From positions 1-36,058 of the forward strand of contig JAJZMB010000095.1 in the NCBI GenBank assembly GCA_021803205.1: a stretch of 36,058 nt of DNA. The letters run 5' to 3'. The DNA comes from Bacillota bacterium (GTDB taxonomy: Bacteria; Bacillota; Sulfobacillia; RBS10-35; JAJYVN01). The position numbers were made by a program, and so were the translations under genes. This document shows positions 1 through 7,896 of the stretch, one piece after another (within the stretch, counting starts at the first letter, position 1; each line of letters starts with the position of its first letter). The notes under the pieces are model-generated. The model did not search any database, was not told where the DNA came from, and was given only the letters and a program-made list of their open reading frames with translations.

Positions 1-63
1 CAACTGAAACGAGAGGGGGGGGCAACGCCCGACGACGGGGAGCGTACGGCCGGCCGAACGGCT

Positions 64-552
64 TTGCTGCGCCTTGTCTCGGGCGCTCGCTTGTACTTCG
101 AAGATTTAAAGATCGGACAGAGCTGGAGCACGGGAGGCCGCACCCTGACCGAGGCTGAAATCACCGCGTTCGCCCAGGCATACGATCCACAGGCCCTGCA
201 TCTGGATACCGAATGGGCGCGAGAGGGTCCCTTCGGTGGGCTGATCGCCTCCGGCTTCCAGACCCTGAACCTGGCCTGGGCCCTCTGGGTCCGGGTCGGT
301 GTCTTCGCCGAGAGCAGCCGAGGAGGCATCGGCATCGATACATTGCGCTGGACGGCGCCCGTCCGCCCCGGGGACACCATCCGGGGAGCGGCGGTCGTAC
401 GTGAATGCTCGGAGACACCGCGCCGGGGCAGGGGGCGGGTGGTCATCGAACACACCTTCCGCAACCAGCGCGGAGAGATGGTGCTCACCTTCCGCACGCT
501 CAGCCTCGTCGCCAGCCGGGAGGGGCTGGACCGGCAGGCGCCGCCGCCGTGA
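64..552 (+). CDS. MaoC-family (hot-dog fold) dehydratase, start unresolved
   Basis: The protein has the compact length and layout of MaoC-like enoyl-CoA hydratases: an N-terminal YFEDLKIGQ segment, then the hydratase-2 core with Asp41 and His46 (in YDPQALHLD), the expected catalytic Asp-x(4)-His pair. Such enzymes hydrate 2-enoyl-CoA or related thioesters in the cytoplasm; the substrate cannot be read from sequence. The TTG at 64 is only one option: the frame is open to base 1, so the gene may start before the window, and a second TTG at 91 sits directly before YFEDLK. No well-placed ribosome binding site decides between them. It is followed by a 495-base gap, so it is probably not co-transcribed with the isomerase at 1048. 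Confidence 0.8.
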   Translation: MLRLVSGARLYFEDLKIGQSWSTGGRTLTEAEITAFAQAYDPQALHLDTEWAREGPFGGLIASGFQTLNLAWALWVRVGVFAESSRGGIGIDTLRWTAPVRPGDTIRGAAVVRECSETPRRGRGRVVIEHTFRNQRGEMVLTFRTLSLVASREGLDRQAPPP

Positions 553-767
553 CAAGTGCGGACCGCGCAAACCCGGTACCCTTCTGCCCGCGCCACTTCG
601 GACCGCAGTCGAAGGTGCCGGCAAGGTGCATCCCGCCGCCGTGCCAGCGTTTCCCGTCCGGTGGATCCTGACGCTTCTGCCCCGCCGCCGTGGGCGGGCT
701 CCCGCTCGCAGCCGCCTCGGACAGCAGCTCCCGGATCGCCGTCGCTGCGCTGTCCGGGGCCGGCCAA

Positions 768-811
768 CGCGTCTGGAACGCGGGCGAAAGGGCGCCGGCG
801 TTCCAGACGCG
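768..811. repeat. Perfect 14-bp inverted repeat (hairpin)
   Basis: Arms 768-781 (CGCGTCTGGAACGC) and 798-811 (its exact reverse complement) enclose a 16-base loop. There is no T-run on either side, so it is not a classical intrinsic terminator. It lies about 215 bases after the MaoC-like gene. It could be a 3' end structure, a protein-binding palindrome or the remnant of a mobile repeat. Confidence 0.6.
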
Positions 812-1035
812 CCACGATCGCCTCCGGGCACGCCAGACCGGGGGGCACGGGCCGGAGGGTCCACGTCCCTGGCGCCCCCCACTTCGCCGCGGCGACGCAT
901 CACTACCGTCGTCAGCGAATGCGCGCCAAGACGTGATGCCGGAGTCGGCCGCCGCCCCGGGGCGTGTAACCCCAGGATTGCGCCGCCAGGTCGCGAAGCA
1001 CGGGTCCGCTGCGCGGAATACGGGCAGGGGATCCC

Positions 1036-1041
1036 TACAAT
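1036..1041 (+). promoter_or_regulatory. Probable -10 box (TACAAT) of a leaderless transcript
   Basis: TACAAT matches the sigma-70 type -10 consensus at four of six positions. The first possible start codon of the isomerase (GTG 1048) lies six bases after it, so transcription would begin at or next to the start codon. No good -35 hexamer is visible 16-18 bases upstream. Confidence 0.4.
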
Positions 1042-1047
1042 CGGGAT

Positions 1048-1827
1048 GTGGTGGAGATGCGCATTGGCGCGATGCAGGGTATTCTGCGGCGATCGGGCTC
1101 GGTCCTGGTTGAAACCGCGGCCGCCATCGGATTTGACGGCGTCGAACTGGACCTACGCCCGGGGAATCCGGTCTTCACGGCGGAAGGTCTCCAGGACGTG
1201 CGGCGCGCTGCCGCCCTTGCCGGCGTCGCCATCCCTTCGCTCTGCCTCGGGGCGCTCAATGGTTTCGGATTCAAGAGCCCTGACCCGGCGGTGCGGGAAC
1301 GGGCGGTGGAGTTCATCCGCAACGCCATCCGGGTCGCCGGCGAACTCGGGGCACGGGTGGTGCTCGTCCCGTTCTTCGGAGCCTCCGAACTGTTCACCCC
1401 GGAGGATCGGGAGCGGGCCGCGCGCGGCATGGCGGGGGTGGCACCGGAAGCGGAGCGGGCCGGGGTGGTGCTCGCCATGGAGAATACCCTCTCGGCGGAG
1501 CAGGACCTGGAGATGCTCTCAGCGATCGGCTCGCCAGCCGTAGGGGTATATTTCGACGTTTCCAATGCCATGTGGTGGCACCACAACAGCCCCGACGAGA
1601 TCCGGCGCCTCGGTCCGGCCATCGCCCAGATCCACTTCAAGGACGGCAGCGGCGGCCACAGCAACGCGATGCTCGGGCGCGGTCACGTGGACTACCCGGC
1701 CTGCGTGGCGGCCATGCGTGACATTGGCTACGACGGTTGGGTGGTGCTGGAGTCCGCAGCGCCGCATGATCCGATCGAGGATGCTCGATCGAACCTGGCC
1801 TTCGCCCGTGGTCTGCTCCCGACCTAG
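1048..1827 (+). CDS. Sugar phosphate isomerase/epimerase (AP endonuclease 2 / xylose isomerase-like TIM barrel)
   Basis: A 259-residue TIM-barrel protein of the family that includes hydroxypyruvate isomerase, L-ribulose-5-phosphate 3-epimerase and tagatose/psicose epimerases. The four metal ligands of this family are in place: Glu145 (AMENT), Asp170 (YFDVSN), His196 (IHFKDG) and Glu235 (VVLES). It should interconvert keto-sugars or their phosphates using a divalent metal; the exact sugar is unknown. GTG 1048, GTG 1051 and ATG 1057 are all possible starts; TACAAT just upstream favours a leaderless GTG start. The stop codon TAG (1825-1827) lies inside the terminal repeat of the MITE-like element that follows, so the C-terminus may have been set by that insertion. 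Proximity to the sulfatase block suggests carbohydrate catabolism, but the leucine operon lies between. Confidence 0.85.
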   Translation: MVEMRIGAMQGILRRSGSVLVETAAAIGFDGVELDLRPGNPVFTAEGLQDVRRAAALAGVAIPSLCLGALNGFGFKSPDPAVRERAVEFIRNAIRVAGELGARVVLVPFFGASELFTPEDRERAARGMAGVAPEAERAGVVLAMENTLSAEQDLEMLSAIGSPAVGVYFDVSNAMWWHHNSPDEIRRLGPAIAQIHFKDGSGGHSNAMLGRGHVDYPACVAAMRDIGYDGWVVLESAAPHDPIEDARSNLAFARGLLPT

Positions 1828-1995
1828 TACTGTCCTCCGCACTGGCAAGGCCTGGACCGGGATGGGGACTCATGAAGCGCCGAACTCGGGCCTGCCTGTC
1901 CGTCCACGGCCTTTGGGGCCGCCGCTCCGACCTCTGAGCCGATGTTCCGGACCGTCTCCGTCGCCAATTGCTACCAGTGCCGAGGACAGTACTAG
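1824..1995. mobile_element. MITE-like element, 172 bp, with 22-bp terminal inverted repeats
   Basis: The ends 1824-1845 and 1974-1995 are inverted repeats matching at 21 of 22 positions; each begins CTAGTACTGTCCTC and continues to GCACTGG, with one C/G difference between. CTAG at both outer edges is palindromic and may be the target duplication. The 128-base interior is GC-rich and codes for nothing recognisable. Size, terminal repeats and lack of a gene fit a miniature inverted-repeat transposable element. It sits between the isomerase and a decayed transposase tail and supplies TAG stop codons to reading frames entering from both sides. Confidence 0.65.
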
Positions 1996-2208
1996 TGGTC
2001 GCACGCAAAAGTCCGTTTTGCGAGACCACTGCGCCGAGGCCCCTTGTCCCCCAAGGGTCCACGCTTCGCGGCCAGGGTGGAGACCGCCTCCTGCAGCGCC
2101 GTTCCGATGCTGTTGTCAGGGGCGCGCGTTCAGCGACGACATCCGGGGTTGTGCTTTGAGGCCGCAACCCCAAATGTTGTCGACCTTGTACCACACCGCA
2201 GGGCAGGC
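1993..2208 (-). pseudogene. Decayed transposase C-terminus (two frames)
   Basis: On the minus strand, codons from about 2208 read a coherent peptide containing WYKVDNIWGCGLKAQPR and ending NARP before a TGA. After a one-base shift the frame continues as DNSIGTALQEAVSTLAAK and runs to a final CDH before the TAG inside the MITE edge. The style (Trp/Lys-rich end, basic tail ending beside an inverted repeat) suggests the tail of an insertion sequence transposase broken by a frameshift. I cannot name the IS family, and the catalytic part is not here. The rest up to leuA (2209-2249) shows nothing. Confidence 0.4.
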
Positions 2209-2249
2209 GCTTCCAACGGAGGACGGATCCGGTGCGCGGCGGCGGGCAG

Positions 2250-3881
2250 TCACACCTGGCGTTCGCCAGCTGCCAGCGCTGCGGCCTCCGTCCCGGGACG
2301 CGCCTCGGGCATGCCGCAGAGTTTGTTGACCGCCGCCATGTACGCCCGGGCCGAGGCCTCGATCACGTCCGTGCTGGCCCCGAGGGCGGTCGCCGTGCGC
2401 CCGGAGGCGTCGGAGAGCCGGATCGTCACCTCACCGATCGCGTCCTTGTCGCCGGTGACGGCGCGCAGCGCATAGTCGTCCAGGCGGAATTCCCGCCCCA
2501 CCGCCCGGTCGATCGCCCGGTAGACAGCATCGACCGGACCGTCGCCCGTCGCACTCTCCTGCACGGCAGCGCATGCATCGCCCCGCACTGGACCTGGACC
2601 GCCGCCGGCATCCGCCCCGCTCAGCGAGCGCAACAGGGCCACCCGCACCGTCGCCGTCGGCACCGTGGTATTGCCGGCCGTCACCTGGAAGTACTCCAGC
2701 CGGTACACTTCAGGAGCCGCGGCCACGACCTCGGCCTGCACGATGGCCGCCAGGTCGGCGTCGGAGATACCGCGCTTTTTGTCCGCCAACTCCTTGAAAC
2801 GCTCGAAGGCCCGCGCGAACTCGGCCTCGCCGAGGCCGTAGCCGAGCGCCGTCAGCCGCTCGCGCAGGGCATGGCGACCGGAGTGCTTGCCGAGTACCAG
2901 CCGCGTCTCGGGCACGCCCACATCCTCCGGGCGCATGATCTCGTATGTGCTACGCTCCTTCAGGACTCCGTCCTGATGGATGCCGGCCTCGTGGGCAAAG
3001 GCGTTGGCGCCGACCACCGCCTTGTTCGGCTGCACCACCATGCCCGAGAGCTTACTCACCAACCGGCTTGTGCGGTATAACTCCTCGGTGCGCACGGCGA
3101 CGGCGCGCCCGTAGTGGTCCCGGCGCGTCAGCAGAGCCATGACGACCTCTTCCAGCGCGCAGTTGCCCGCCCGCTCTCCGATGCCGTTCACGGCGCACTC
3201 GATCTGCAGGGCGCCCGCCTCGACGCCGGCCAGGGCGTTGGCCACGGCCAGGCCAAGATCATCATGCGTATGCACCGAGACGATCACGTCCGGATTGAGG
3301 TCCTCGGCGCGCTCCCGCAAGAAACCGACAATCCCCGCGAACTCTCCGGGCGTGCTGTAGCCCACCGTGTCCGGGACGTTGATCGTGCTCGCTCCAGCAT
3401 CCACCGCCGCGGCATAGAGGCGGACCAGGAACGCCGGATCAGCGCGCGCCACGTCCTGCGCCGAAAATTCCACATCGTCGGTGAACTTCCGCGCATAGCG
3501 GACGGCGTCGACCGCCATCTCCAGCGCCTGGTCCTCCGTCAACCGCAACATATGCTCCAGATGCACCCGGCTGCCGCTGGTGAAGGTGTGGATGCGCGCC
3601 CGCTCGGCAGTGCGCAGGGCCTGGGCCGCCGCGTCGATGTCCCCCCTGCGCGTCCGCGCCAGGGCGCAGATCACCGGGCCGCGCACCTCGGCGGCGATCG
3701 CCTGGACGGCCGCCATCTCGCCCGGCGAGGCGATCGGGAACCCGGCCTCGATGATGTCGACGCCGAGCCGCGCCAGTTGCCGCGCGATCTCCAGCTTCTC
3801 GTGCAGGTTCAGGCTCACCCCGGGCGATTGCTCGCCATCGCGCAGCGTCGTGTCAAAGATCCGGACCAACGGCTCGGCCAT
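2250..3881 (-). CDS. leuA: 2-isopropylmalate synthase
   Basis: Condenses acetyl-CoA with 2-oxoisovalerate, the first committed step of leucine synthesis. The N-terminal HMGL-like barrel shows FDTTLRDGEQSPG (residues 9-21, with the metal-binding Asp15), the HTHDDLG metal motif and NGIGERAGN. A C-terminal LeuA allosteric domain follows, where leucine feedback normally acts. ATG 3881 is chosen because GGGGAGGGA lies about eight bases upstream; an upstream in-frame extension lacks this. At 543 residues it is longer than the usual 510-520, because a Gly/Ala/Pro-rich insert (about 418-440) interrupts the regulatory domain and a short tail is added. It is the last gene of the ilvN-ilvC-leuA unit, with 217 bases and a hairpin between it and ilvC. 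Confidence 0.96.
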   Translation of the reverse strand: MAEPLVRIFDTTLRDGEQSPGVSLNLHEKLEIARQLARLGVDIIEAGFPIASPGEMAAVQAIAAEVRGPVICALARTRRGDIDAAAQALRTAERARIHTFTSGSRVHLEHMLRLTEDQALEMAVDAVRYARKFTDDVEFSAQDVARADPAFLVRLYAAAVDAGASTINVPDTVGYSTPGEFAGIVGFLRERAEDLNPDVIVSVHTHDDLGLAVANALAGVEAGALQIECAVNGIGERAGNCALEEVVMALLTRRDHYGRAVAVRTEELYRTSRLVSKLSGMVVQPNKAVVGANAFAHEAGIHQDGVLKERSTYEIMRPEDVGVPETRLVLGKHSGRHALRERLTALGYGLGEAEFARAFERFKELADKKRGISDADLAAIVQAEVVAAAPEVYRLEYFQVTAGNTTVPTATVRVALLRSLSGADAGGGPGPVRGDACAAVQESATGDGPVDAVYRAIDRAVGREFRLDDYALRAVTGDKDAIGEVTIRLSDASGRTATALGASTDVIEASARAYMAAVNKLCGMPEARPGTEAAALAAGERQV

Positions 3882-3928
3882 CTCGCAATCCCTCCCCCTG
3901 GCAGGCTTGAGACGTCGGGCCCTGTGGA

Positions 3929-3958
3929 ACACGGGCGCGACCGCTGTCGCGCCCGTGC
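3929..3958. repeat. Hairpin between ilvC and leuA
   Basis: Perfect 11-bp arms (CACGGGCGCGA and its complement) around the loop CCGCTG/GAC lie 48 bases before the leuA start. No T-run follows on the minus strand, so it is more likely an mRNA-processing or stability element than a terminator. The gap contains no T-box motif of its own. Confidence 0.5.
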
Positions 3959-4098
3959 TGAATCCAGCGTGGTAGTGGCGGCATCCCGCGTCAGCGGCGC
4001 TCGGGCCGTCGCTCTCTCACGGCTGTCGCCCGCCGCTTCAGGCCCCCTGAGGGGCGGGGGCCACCACCGGCCAGCCGGGAGGCGGCCCAAGTCCGGCC

Positions 4099-5097
4099 TC
4101 AGCGGCCAGGCTTCAGCCAGGGCATCATCGCGCGCAGCTTCCGGCCGACCTCGGTGATCTGGTGCTCCTGCTCCCGACCGCGGAGGGCACCCATGACCGG
4201 CCAGTTGGCCTTGTTCTCCAACACCCAGTCGCGGGCGAACTCACCCGACTGGACCCGGCGCAGGTTCTCCTTCATGGCGGCCCTGACGTGATCGTCCACG
4301 ATGCGCGGACCGACCGTCAGACCGCCGTACTCGGCGGTGTTGCTGACTCCCTGATACATGCCGTCCAGGCCGCCGGCGTAAATGAGATCCACGATCAGCT
4401 TGAGTTCGTGGCAACACTCGAAATAGGCCATCTCCGGGGCATAACCGGCCTCGACCAACGTATCGAAGCCGGCCTTGATCAGCTCGGCGACGCCCCCGCA
4501 GAGGACGTTCTGCTCACCGAAGAGGTCGGTCTCGGTCTCCTCCCTGAACGTGGTCTCGAACACGCCGGCCCGCGTACAGCCGATGCCCTTGGCATAGGCC
4601 AGTCCAAGATCGCGGGCCCGGCCCGAGGCATCCTGCTGGACGGCGATCAGGGCGGGCACCCCCTGCCCGTTCTGGTAGAGGCTACGGACGGTGGCGCCGG
4701 GGGCCTTGGGTGCGATCATCAGCACGTCGACGTCCTTGGGAGGCACAATCTGATGGAAGTGGATCGCAAAGCCGTGGGAGAAGGCCAGGACCTGGCCGGC
4801 GCGCAGGTTGGGCGCGATCTCCGCGGTATAGGTATCGCCCTGGCGCTCGTCGGGAATGAGCACCTGCACATAGTCCGAGCGCCGGCAGGCCTCTGCGACG
4901 GAAAGCACATCGAACCCGTCGGCCTTGGCCTGCTCTCTGCGGCGGGCCTCGGCGTGCAGGCCGACCAGCACCTTCAGTCCCGAGTCGCGCAGGTTCTGCG
5001 CCTGAGCGCTGCCCTGGATCCCGTAGCCCAGAATGGCGAGGGTCTTTCCCTGGAGGCGCGCGAGATCGGCGTCCTGATCATAGTAGATGCGCGGCAA
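4099..5097 (-). CDS. ilvC: Ketol-acid reductoisomerase
   Basis: Converts 2-acetolactate (or 2-aceto-2-hydroxybutyrate) to the dihydroxy acid with Mg2+ and NAD(P)H in valine, leucine and isoleucine synthesis. The Rossmann motif GYGIQGSAQ is at residues 24-32. The knotted C-terminal domain has the metal ligands Asp191 and Glu195 (DLFGEQ), Glu227 and Glu231 (FECCHELK). At 332 residues it is a normal class I enzyme. The start is TTG 5097, eight bases after GGAGG. It begins 51 bases after the ilvN stop, so both should be on the same T-box controlled transcript. Confidence 0.96.
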   Translation of the reverse strand: MPRIYYDQDADLARLQGKTLAILGYGIQGSAQAQNLRDSGLKVLVGLHAEARRREQAKADGFDVLSVAEACRRSDYVQVLIPDERQGDTYTAEIAPNLRAGQVLAFSHGFAIHFHQIVPPKDVDVLMIAPKAPGATVRSLYQNGQGVPALIAVQQDASGRARDLGLAYAKGIGCTRAGVFETTFREETETDLFGEQNVLCGGVAELIKAGFDTLVEAGYAPEMAYFECCHELKLIVDLIYAGGLDGMYQGVSNTAEYGGLTVGPRIVDDHVRAAMKENLRRVQSGEFARDWVLENKANWPVMGALRGREQEHQITEVGRKLRAMMPWLKPGR

Positions 5098-5148
5098 GTG
5101 CGGGGACCTCCCTAATTAGGATGGGTGTGCTTGATCCGGACCGGACAT

Positions 5149-5715
5149 TCAGGCGTAGGAGTCACCCATGTCGCCGGGACCCGACCCGGTGGCGGGCGTA
5201 TCTGCACCGGCGCCGCCGGCTCCCTCTCCCGCCACGCCGGACGTACCCCGCGCCAAGGCCACGGCGCCGGTACGCGCGACCTCGAGGACCCCATACTCCG
5301 CCAGGACCTCCAGGAGCGCCCCGACCTTGGACTCGTCACCGGTGAGCTCGATCATCAGCGACTCCTTGCCCACATCGACGACCTGTCCACGGAACACGTC
5401 CACGATCTGCATGATCTCCGAGCGGTTCCGCGGATTGGCCCGAACCTTGATCAGGGCGAGTTCCCGGCCGACCGTGGCCTCCGGCGCCAGTGCCTGCACG
5501 GAGATCACATCGATGAGCTTGTTCATCTGGTTGACCATTTGATCACGCATGCGCACATCGCCCTCCACGATGATCGTCATGCGCGAAATCGTCGGATCCT
5601 CGGTCGGCCCGACGGCCAGGCTCTCGATGTTGAAGCCGCGGCGGCTGAACAGGCCAGCTACGCGCGCCAACACTCCGAAATGGTTTTCCACGAGCACCGC
5701 AAGCGTGTGACGCAC
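5149..5715 (-). CDS. ilvN: Acetolactate synthase small (regulatory) subunit
   Basis: Regulatory subunit that binds the catalytic IlvB subunit and confers valine feedback. The N-terminal ACT domain reads TLAVLVENHFGVLARVAGLF and continues to the NIESLAVG segment; the IlvN C-terminal domain follows. The last 30 residues are a Gly/Ala/Ser/Pro-rich tail not typical of the family (188 residues against about 160-175). The start is GTG 5715, with GGGAGG about nine bases upstream. It is the first gene after the T-box leader. The catalytic partner ilvB, normally placed directly before it, is absent here and must lie elsewhere in the genome. Confidence 0.95.
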   Translation of the reverse strand: MRHTLAVLVENHFGVLARVAGLFSRRGFNIESLAVGPTEDPTISRMTIIVEGDVRMRDQMVNQMNKLIDVISVQALAPEATVGRELALIKVRANPRNRSEIMQIVDVFRGQVVDVGKESLMIELTGDESKVGALLEVLAEYGVLEVARTGAVALARGTSGVAGEGAGGAGADTPATGSGPGDMGDSYA

Positions 5716-5784
5716 GGGGACGCCGCCTCCCTCTCATCTGTTGGCTCGGGCCGCGCCCACCGCCGGAGGGCGGCGCCGGGACAA

Positions 5785-5829
5785 CAAAAAAGCCCCGCCG
5801 CGCTGCGCCGCCGTTTCCGGCGCAGGGGC
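5785..5829 (-). terminator. T-box intrinsic terminator
   Basis: On the minus strand a GC-rich stem (GCCCCTGCGCCG pairing with the GCGC/CGGGGC arm) is followed by TTTTTTGTT at 5781-5790. It lies directly after the T-box sequence, so the two can form mutually exclusive terminator and antiterminator structures. Termination here would stop transcription about 70 bases before ilvN. Confidence 0.85.
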
Positions 5830-6119
5830 GATGGCTGATGTCGCTGTACCACCCTGATTCGCTGTCCGCCTCCCGGCGGCAGCCTCGCGCACCACCCGCC
5901 GCATGCGGGCCGGTGCCGGGGATAACGGCCCCGTGGCGCCAACAGCGCCGTTCGGCCGGGCGGGACTGAGGGCCCGAAGGCCATTTCGCTCCGCCTGCTC
6001 GGGGAGGAGTTCGGGCCGCGCGCTTACCGGCTTGCACCGACCGCCGGCTCTCTGGTCCGCTGCCGCGCCCCTAGTGCTTCCCGTCAATGCACCGCCGCTG
6101 GATAGCGGCGACCTATTTC
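5785..6119 (-). promoter_or_regulatory. T-box riboswitch, probable leucine (CUC) specifier
   Basis: The conserved T-box sequence reads AGGGTGGTACAGCGA on the minus strand (5841-5855), which is the antiterminator bulge that pairs with uncharged tRNA. Upstream, the Stem I apical region shows AGAGAGCCGG, GGTCGGTGCAAGCCGG (about 6029-6054). The 3' side of Stem I carries GAACTCCTCCCCGAG, in which CTC (6007-6009) sits in the specifier position. CUC is a leucine codon and is the specifier used by the ilv-leu leader of Bacillus subtilis. A low charged tRNA-Leu level should therefore switch on ilvN, ilvC and leuA. The specifier assignment is by position only, without a folded model. Confidence 0.88.
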
Positions 6120-6125
6120 CGCAAT

Positions 6126-6154
6126 ATCCTACCTTTTCATGTCTCCATGCGCAA
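6126..6154 (-). promoter_or_regulatory. Promoter of the ilvN-ilvC-leuA operon
   Basis: On the minus strand TTGCGC (6149-6154) and TAGGAT (6126-6131) are separated by exactly 17 bases. Transcription would start near 6119, just before the first stem of the T-box. Confidence 0.65.
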
Positions 6155-6159
6155 GGCCA

Positions 6160-6752
6160 GGTGAGAACCGCCAGCGCTGAAGCATGACTGGGCCGGGAGG
6201 GGCGGGACTGGTCAGGCGGGCGGCAGCGGGAGCGGGCGATCATCGCAAGTTGGAACAGGCAGCGGTCGCCTCTGCCAAATGCCGGCGCGTGCACGGGTTG
6301 CCCGACTTCCCCGACCCGAACGTCGGCGGGAACGGCCCCAGATGCGAGGCCAACGCCGCAGACATCAAGACCCCGGTCCCAGCGGTTGCAGAAGGCGCGG
6401 CCGGCCGGCCAGCCCCTGCTGCGGTCGACCGGGCAGCCATCCGGCCCGGGCCGCGAAGCCGGCCGGTGCAGGGAACGGGCAACAGGGGCGGACACGCGGA
6501 ACCCGTTCGTCCTCGTGGACCGACCGCTGCGCAGCCCTGGCCGTGCGGCGCAGCGACTCCACCAGAGCGGCGGCAGGCCGGAGATTTAACGGGGGCCGGG
6601 CGTCTTCACCTGACAGCCCCTGGTGACGGCATATCTCGCGCCGTCCGGATCGGCGACGCGGGCGCCACCGTGGGAGGAATGCACCTGCGGCTACGCGCAG
6701 CCTGATCATGCGGCACAACCCGTGCACCCGCCCTGTCCTCGAACCGGAGCCT
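6160..6752. other. Non-coding stretch upstream of the leucine operon
   Basis: No gene is supported here. The long open frames are GC-rich shadows without domain content or ribosome binding sites, and no repeat or RNA motif was recognised. Confidence 0.5.
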
Positions 6753-6753
6753 G

Positions 6754-6784
6754 GGGGGTGGCGGCGGTCACCGCCGCCACCCCC
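6754..6784. terminator. Near-perfect 31-bp palindrome after the glycosidase-like gene
   Basis: The 15-base arm GGGGGTGGCGGCGGT (6754-6768) is followed after one base by its exact complement (6770-6784), three bases from the stop codon of the minus-strand gene at 6788. There is no T-run. It most likely ends or protects the 3' end of that transcript. Confidence 0.5.
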
Positions 6785-6787
6785 TCC

Positions 6788-7882
6788 TCACGGCTTCCAG
6801 GCCAGGCGCGCACGCCGCAGGTCATGCGCACCGTCGGGCCGACTGCACTCGAAATACACCCAGAGCCCGTCATCTGCCGGCAACACGTCCGCGTAACGCA
6901 CACTGCCGGTCCTGCCGCGCGAGAGCACGGCCGGCCCGTCTGGGGTGACGCTGCGCCAGCGGGCCAGATCGGTGGAGACGGCCACGCCCAGCCGCTCCTC
7001 ATAGTTCTCCTCCACGCCGGCGCTGCCGTCGTACAGCCCAACCCACACCGGTCCGACCGGCACCACCGCCCCGATGCGCGCCTGGTAACGGTCCCAGCCC
7101 GCCCCTGTATCCATGCAGCGCCCGCGCCATTCCCAGTGCTTGCCGTCGCGCGTCGCCGCCAGGCCGGTGAAGCAGTTGACGAGACCCGTGTTGTAAGCGT
7201 CATTGGTGCTGTGCATCGCGGAGGCGTCGGCGGCGGACCGACTACGCTCGGCGCAGGACAGGATCAGGTGGATGCCCTCGGCCGTCCGCACCACCACCGG
7301 GTCCTTGACACCCTCGCCCCCGATGTCGGCTGCAGTCAGCACCGGTGTGCGTTCCCCGCGCGGGAGGTCCTCCAGCCGGCCGGCCCGCAGGGCGTCGGTG
7401 CGCCAGCGGCCGTCGGCCGGATCGACGTAGGAGACCAGCCAGATCCAACCCCCGCCGGCCGGGTCCGGCAGGAGCGCCGTCCGCTCGATCGAGGTGGTGC
7501 CGAGGGCCTCCTTGTCCAGGGCGGACACGTCTTCGAAATGGAGTCCGTCTGCGCTGACCGCGATGCAGCTCCGGTAGCCGCGGTCCGGATCCACGCCCCG
7601 CGGCCGCCGGCGGCGGTAGGTCAGCAGCACCTGACCCTTGTGGCGCAATACGGACGGGGCGCCGACCCAGTACCCCTGGCCGGGGGCCTCGGGTTCCAGA
7701 ACCACCTCGGCGGCCTCGGGATCAAACGGCGGAAACACCTCTGCACCCATCCCCTTCTGCCGGGACTTCGGTACGCCCGCAAGGGTGCGACGTACCCAGA
7801 CGCGGGTCATCAGCACATGGCCCGCGTCCACGGAGACGCTGCGGAACGAGGACCCGAGGCCTGAACGGAAGACGCGGCACAA
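6788..7882 (-). CDS. Five-bladed beta-propeller glycosidase-like protein (GH43/GH130-type fold)
   Basis: The repeated blade pattern (GAPSVLRHKGQVLLTYR at 75-91, then an ISADGLHFED-like segment, then VKDPVVVRT near 192-200) is typical of the beta-propeller clan of glycoside hydrolases and phosphorylases. In that clan the KDP motif (193-195) carries a catalytic or pKa-modulating Asp. The exact family cannot be assigned, and no signal peptide is evident, so it may act in the cytoplasm on small glycans. The TTG start at 7882 lies 15 bases after the oxidoreductase stop and has GGGGGCTCGAGG in front; ATG 7810 and ATG 7750 are alternatives, and the recognisable domain begins only near residue 60. 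It is the last gene of the leftward sulfatase-oxidoreductase-glycosidase run. Confidence 0.7.
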   Translation of the reverse strand: MCRVFRSGLGSSFRSVSVDAGHVLMTRVWVRRTLAGVPKSRQKGMGAEVFPPFDPEAAEVVLEPEAPGQGYWVGAPSVLRHKGQVLLTYRRRRPRGVDPDRGYRSCIAVSADGLHFEDVSALDKEALGTTSIERTALLPDPAGGGWIWLVSYVDPADGRWRTDALRAGRLEDLPRGERTPVLTAADIGGEGVKDPVVVRTAEGIHLILSCAERSRSAADASAMHSTNDAYNTGLVNCFTGLAATRDGKHWEWRGRCMDTGAGWDRYQARIGAVVPVGPVWVGLYDGSAGVEENYEERLGVAVSTDLARWRSVTPDGPAVLSRGRTGSVRYADVLPADDGLWVYFECSRPDGAHDLRRARLAWKP

Positions 7883-7896
7883 CCTCGAGCCCCCGC

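Larger units (their letters stand above)
553..1047. other. Intergenic stretch with a 14-bp perfect hairpin
   Basis: No convincing gene is seen on either strand; the open frames here have no domain logic and no ribosome binding site. The only clear structure is the inverted repeat at 768-811. The 3' end carries a TACAAT box directly before the isomerase start. Confidence 0.6.

Noticed and set aside
3882..4098. Possible second T-box before leuA
   Set aside because: The gap has a strong hairpin and a TACCAC-like stretch, but no AGGGTGG-type motif and no T-tract terminator.
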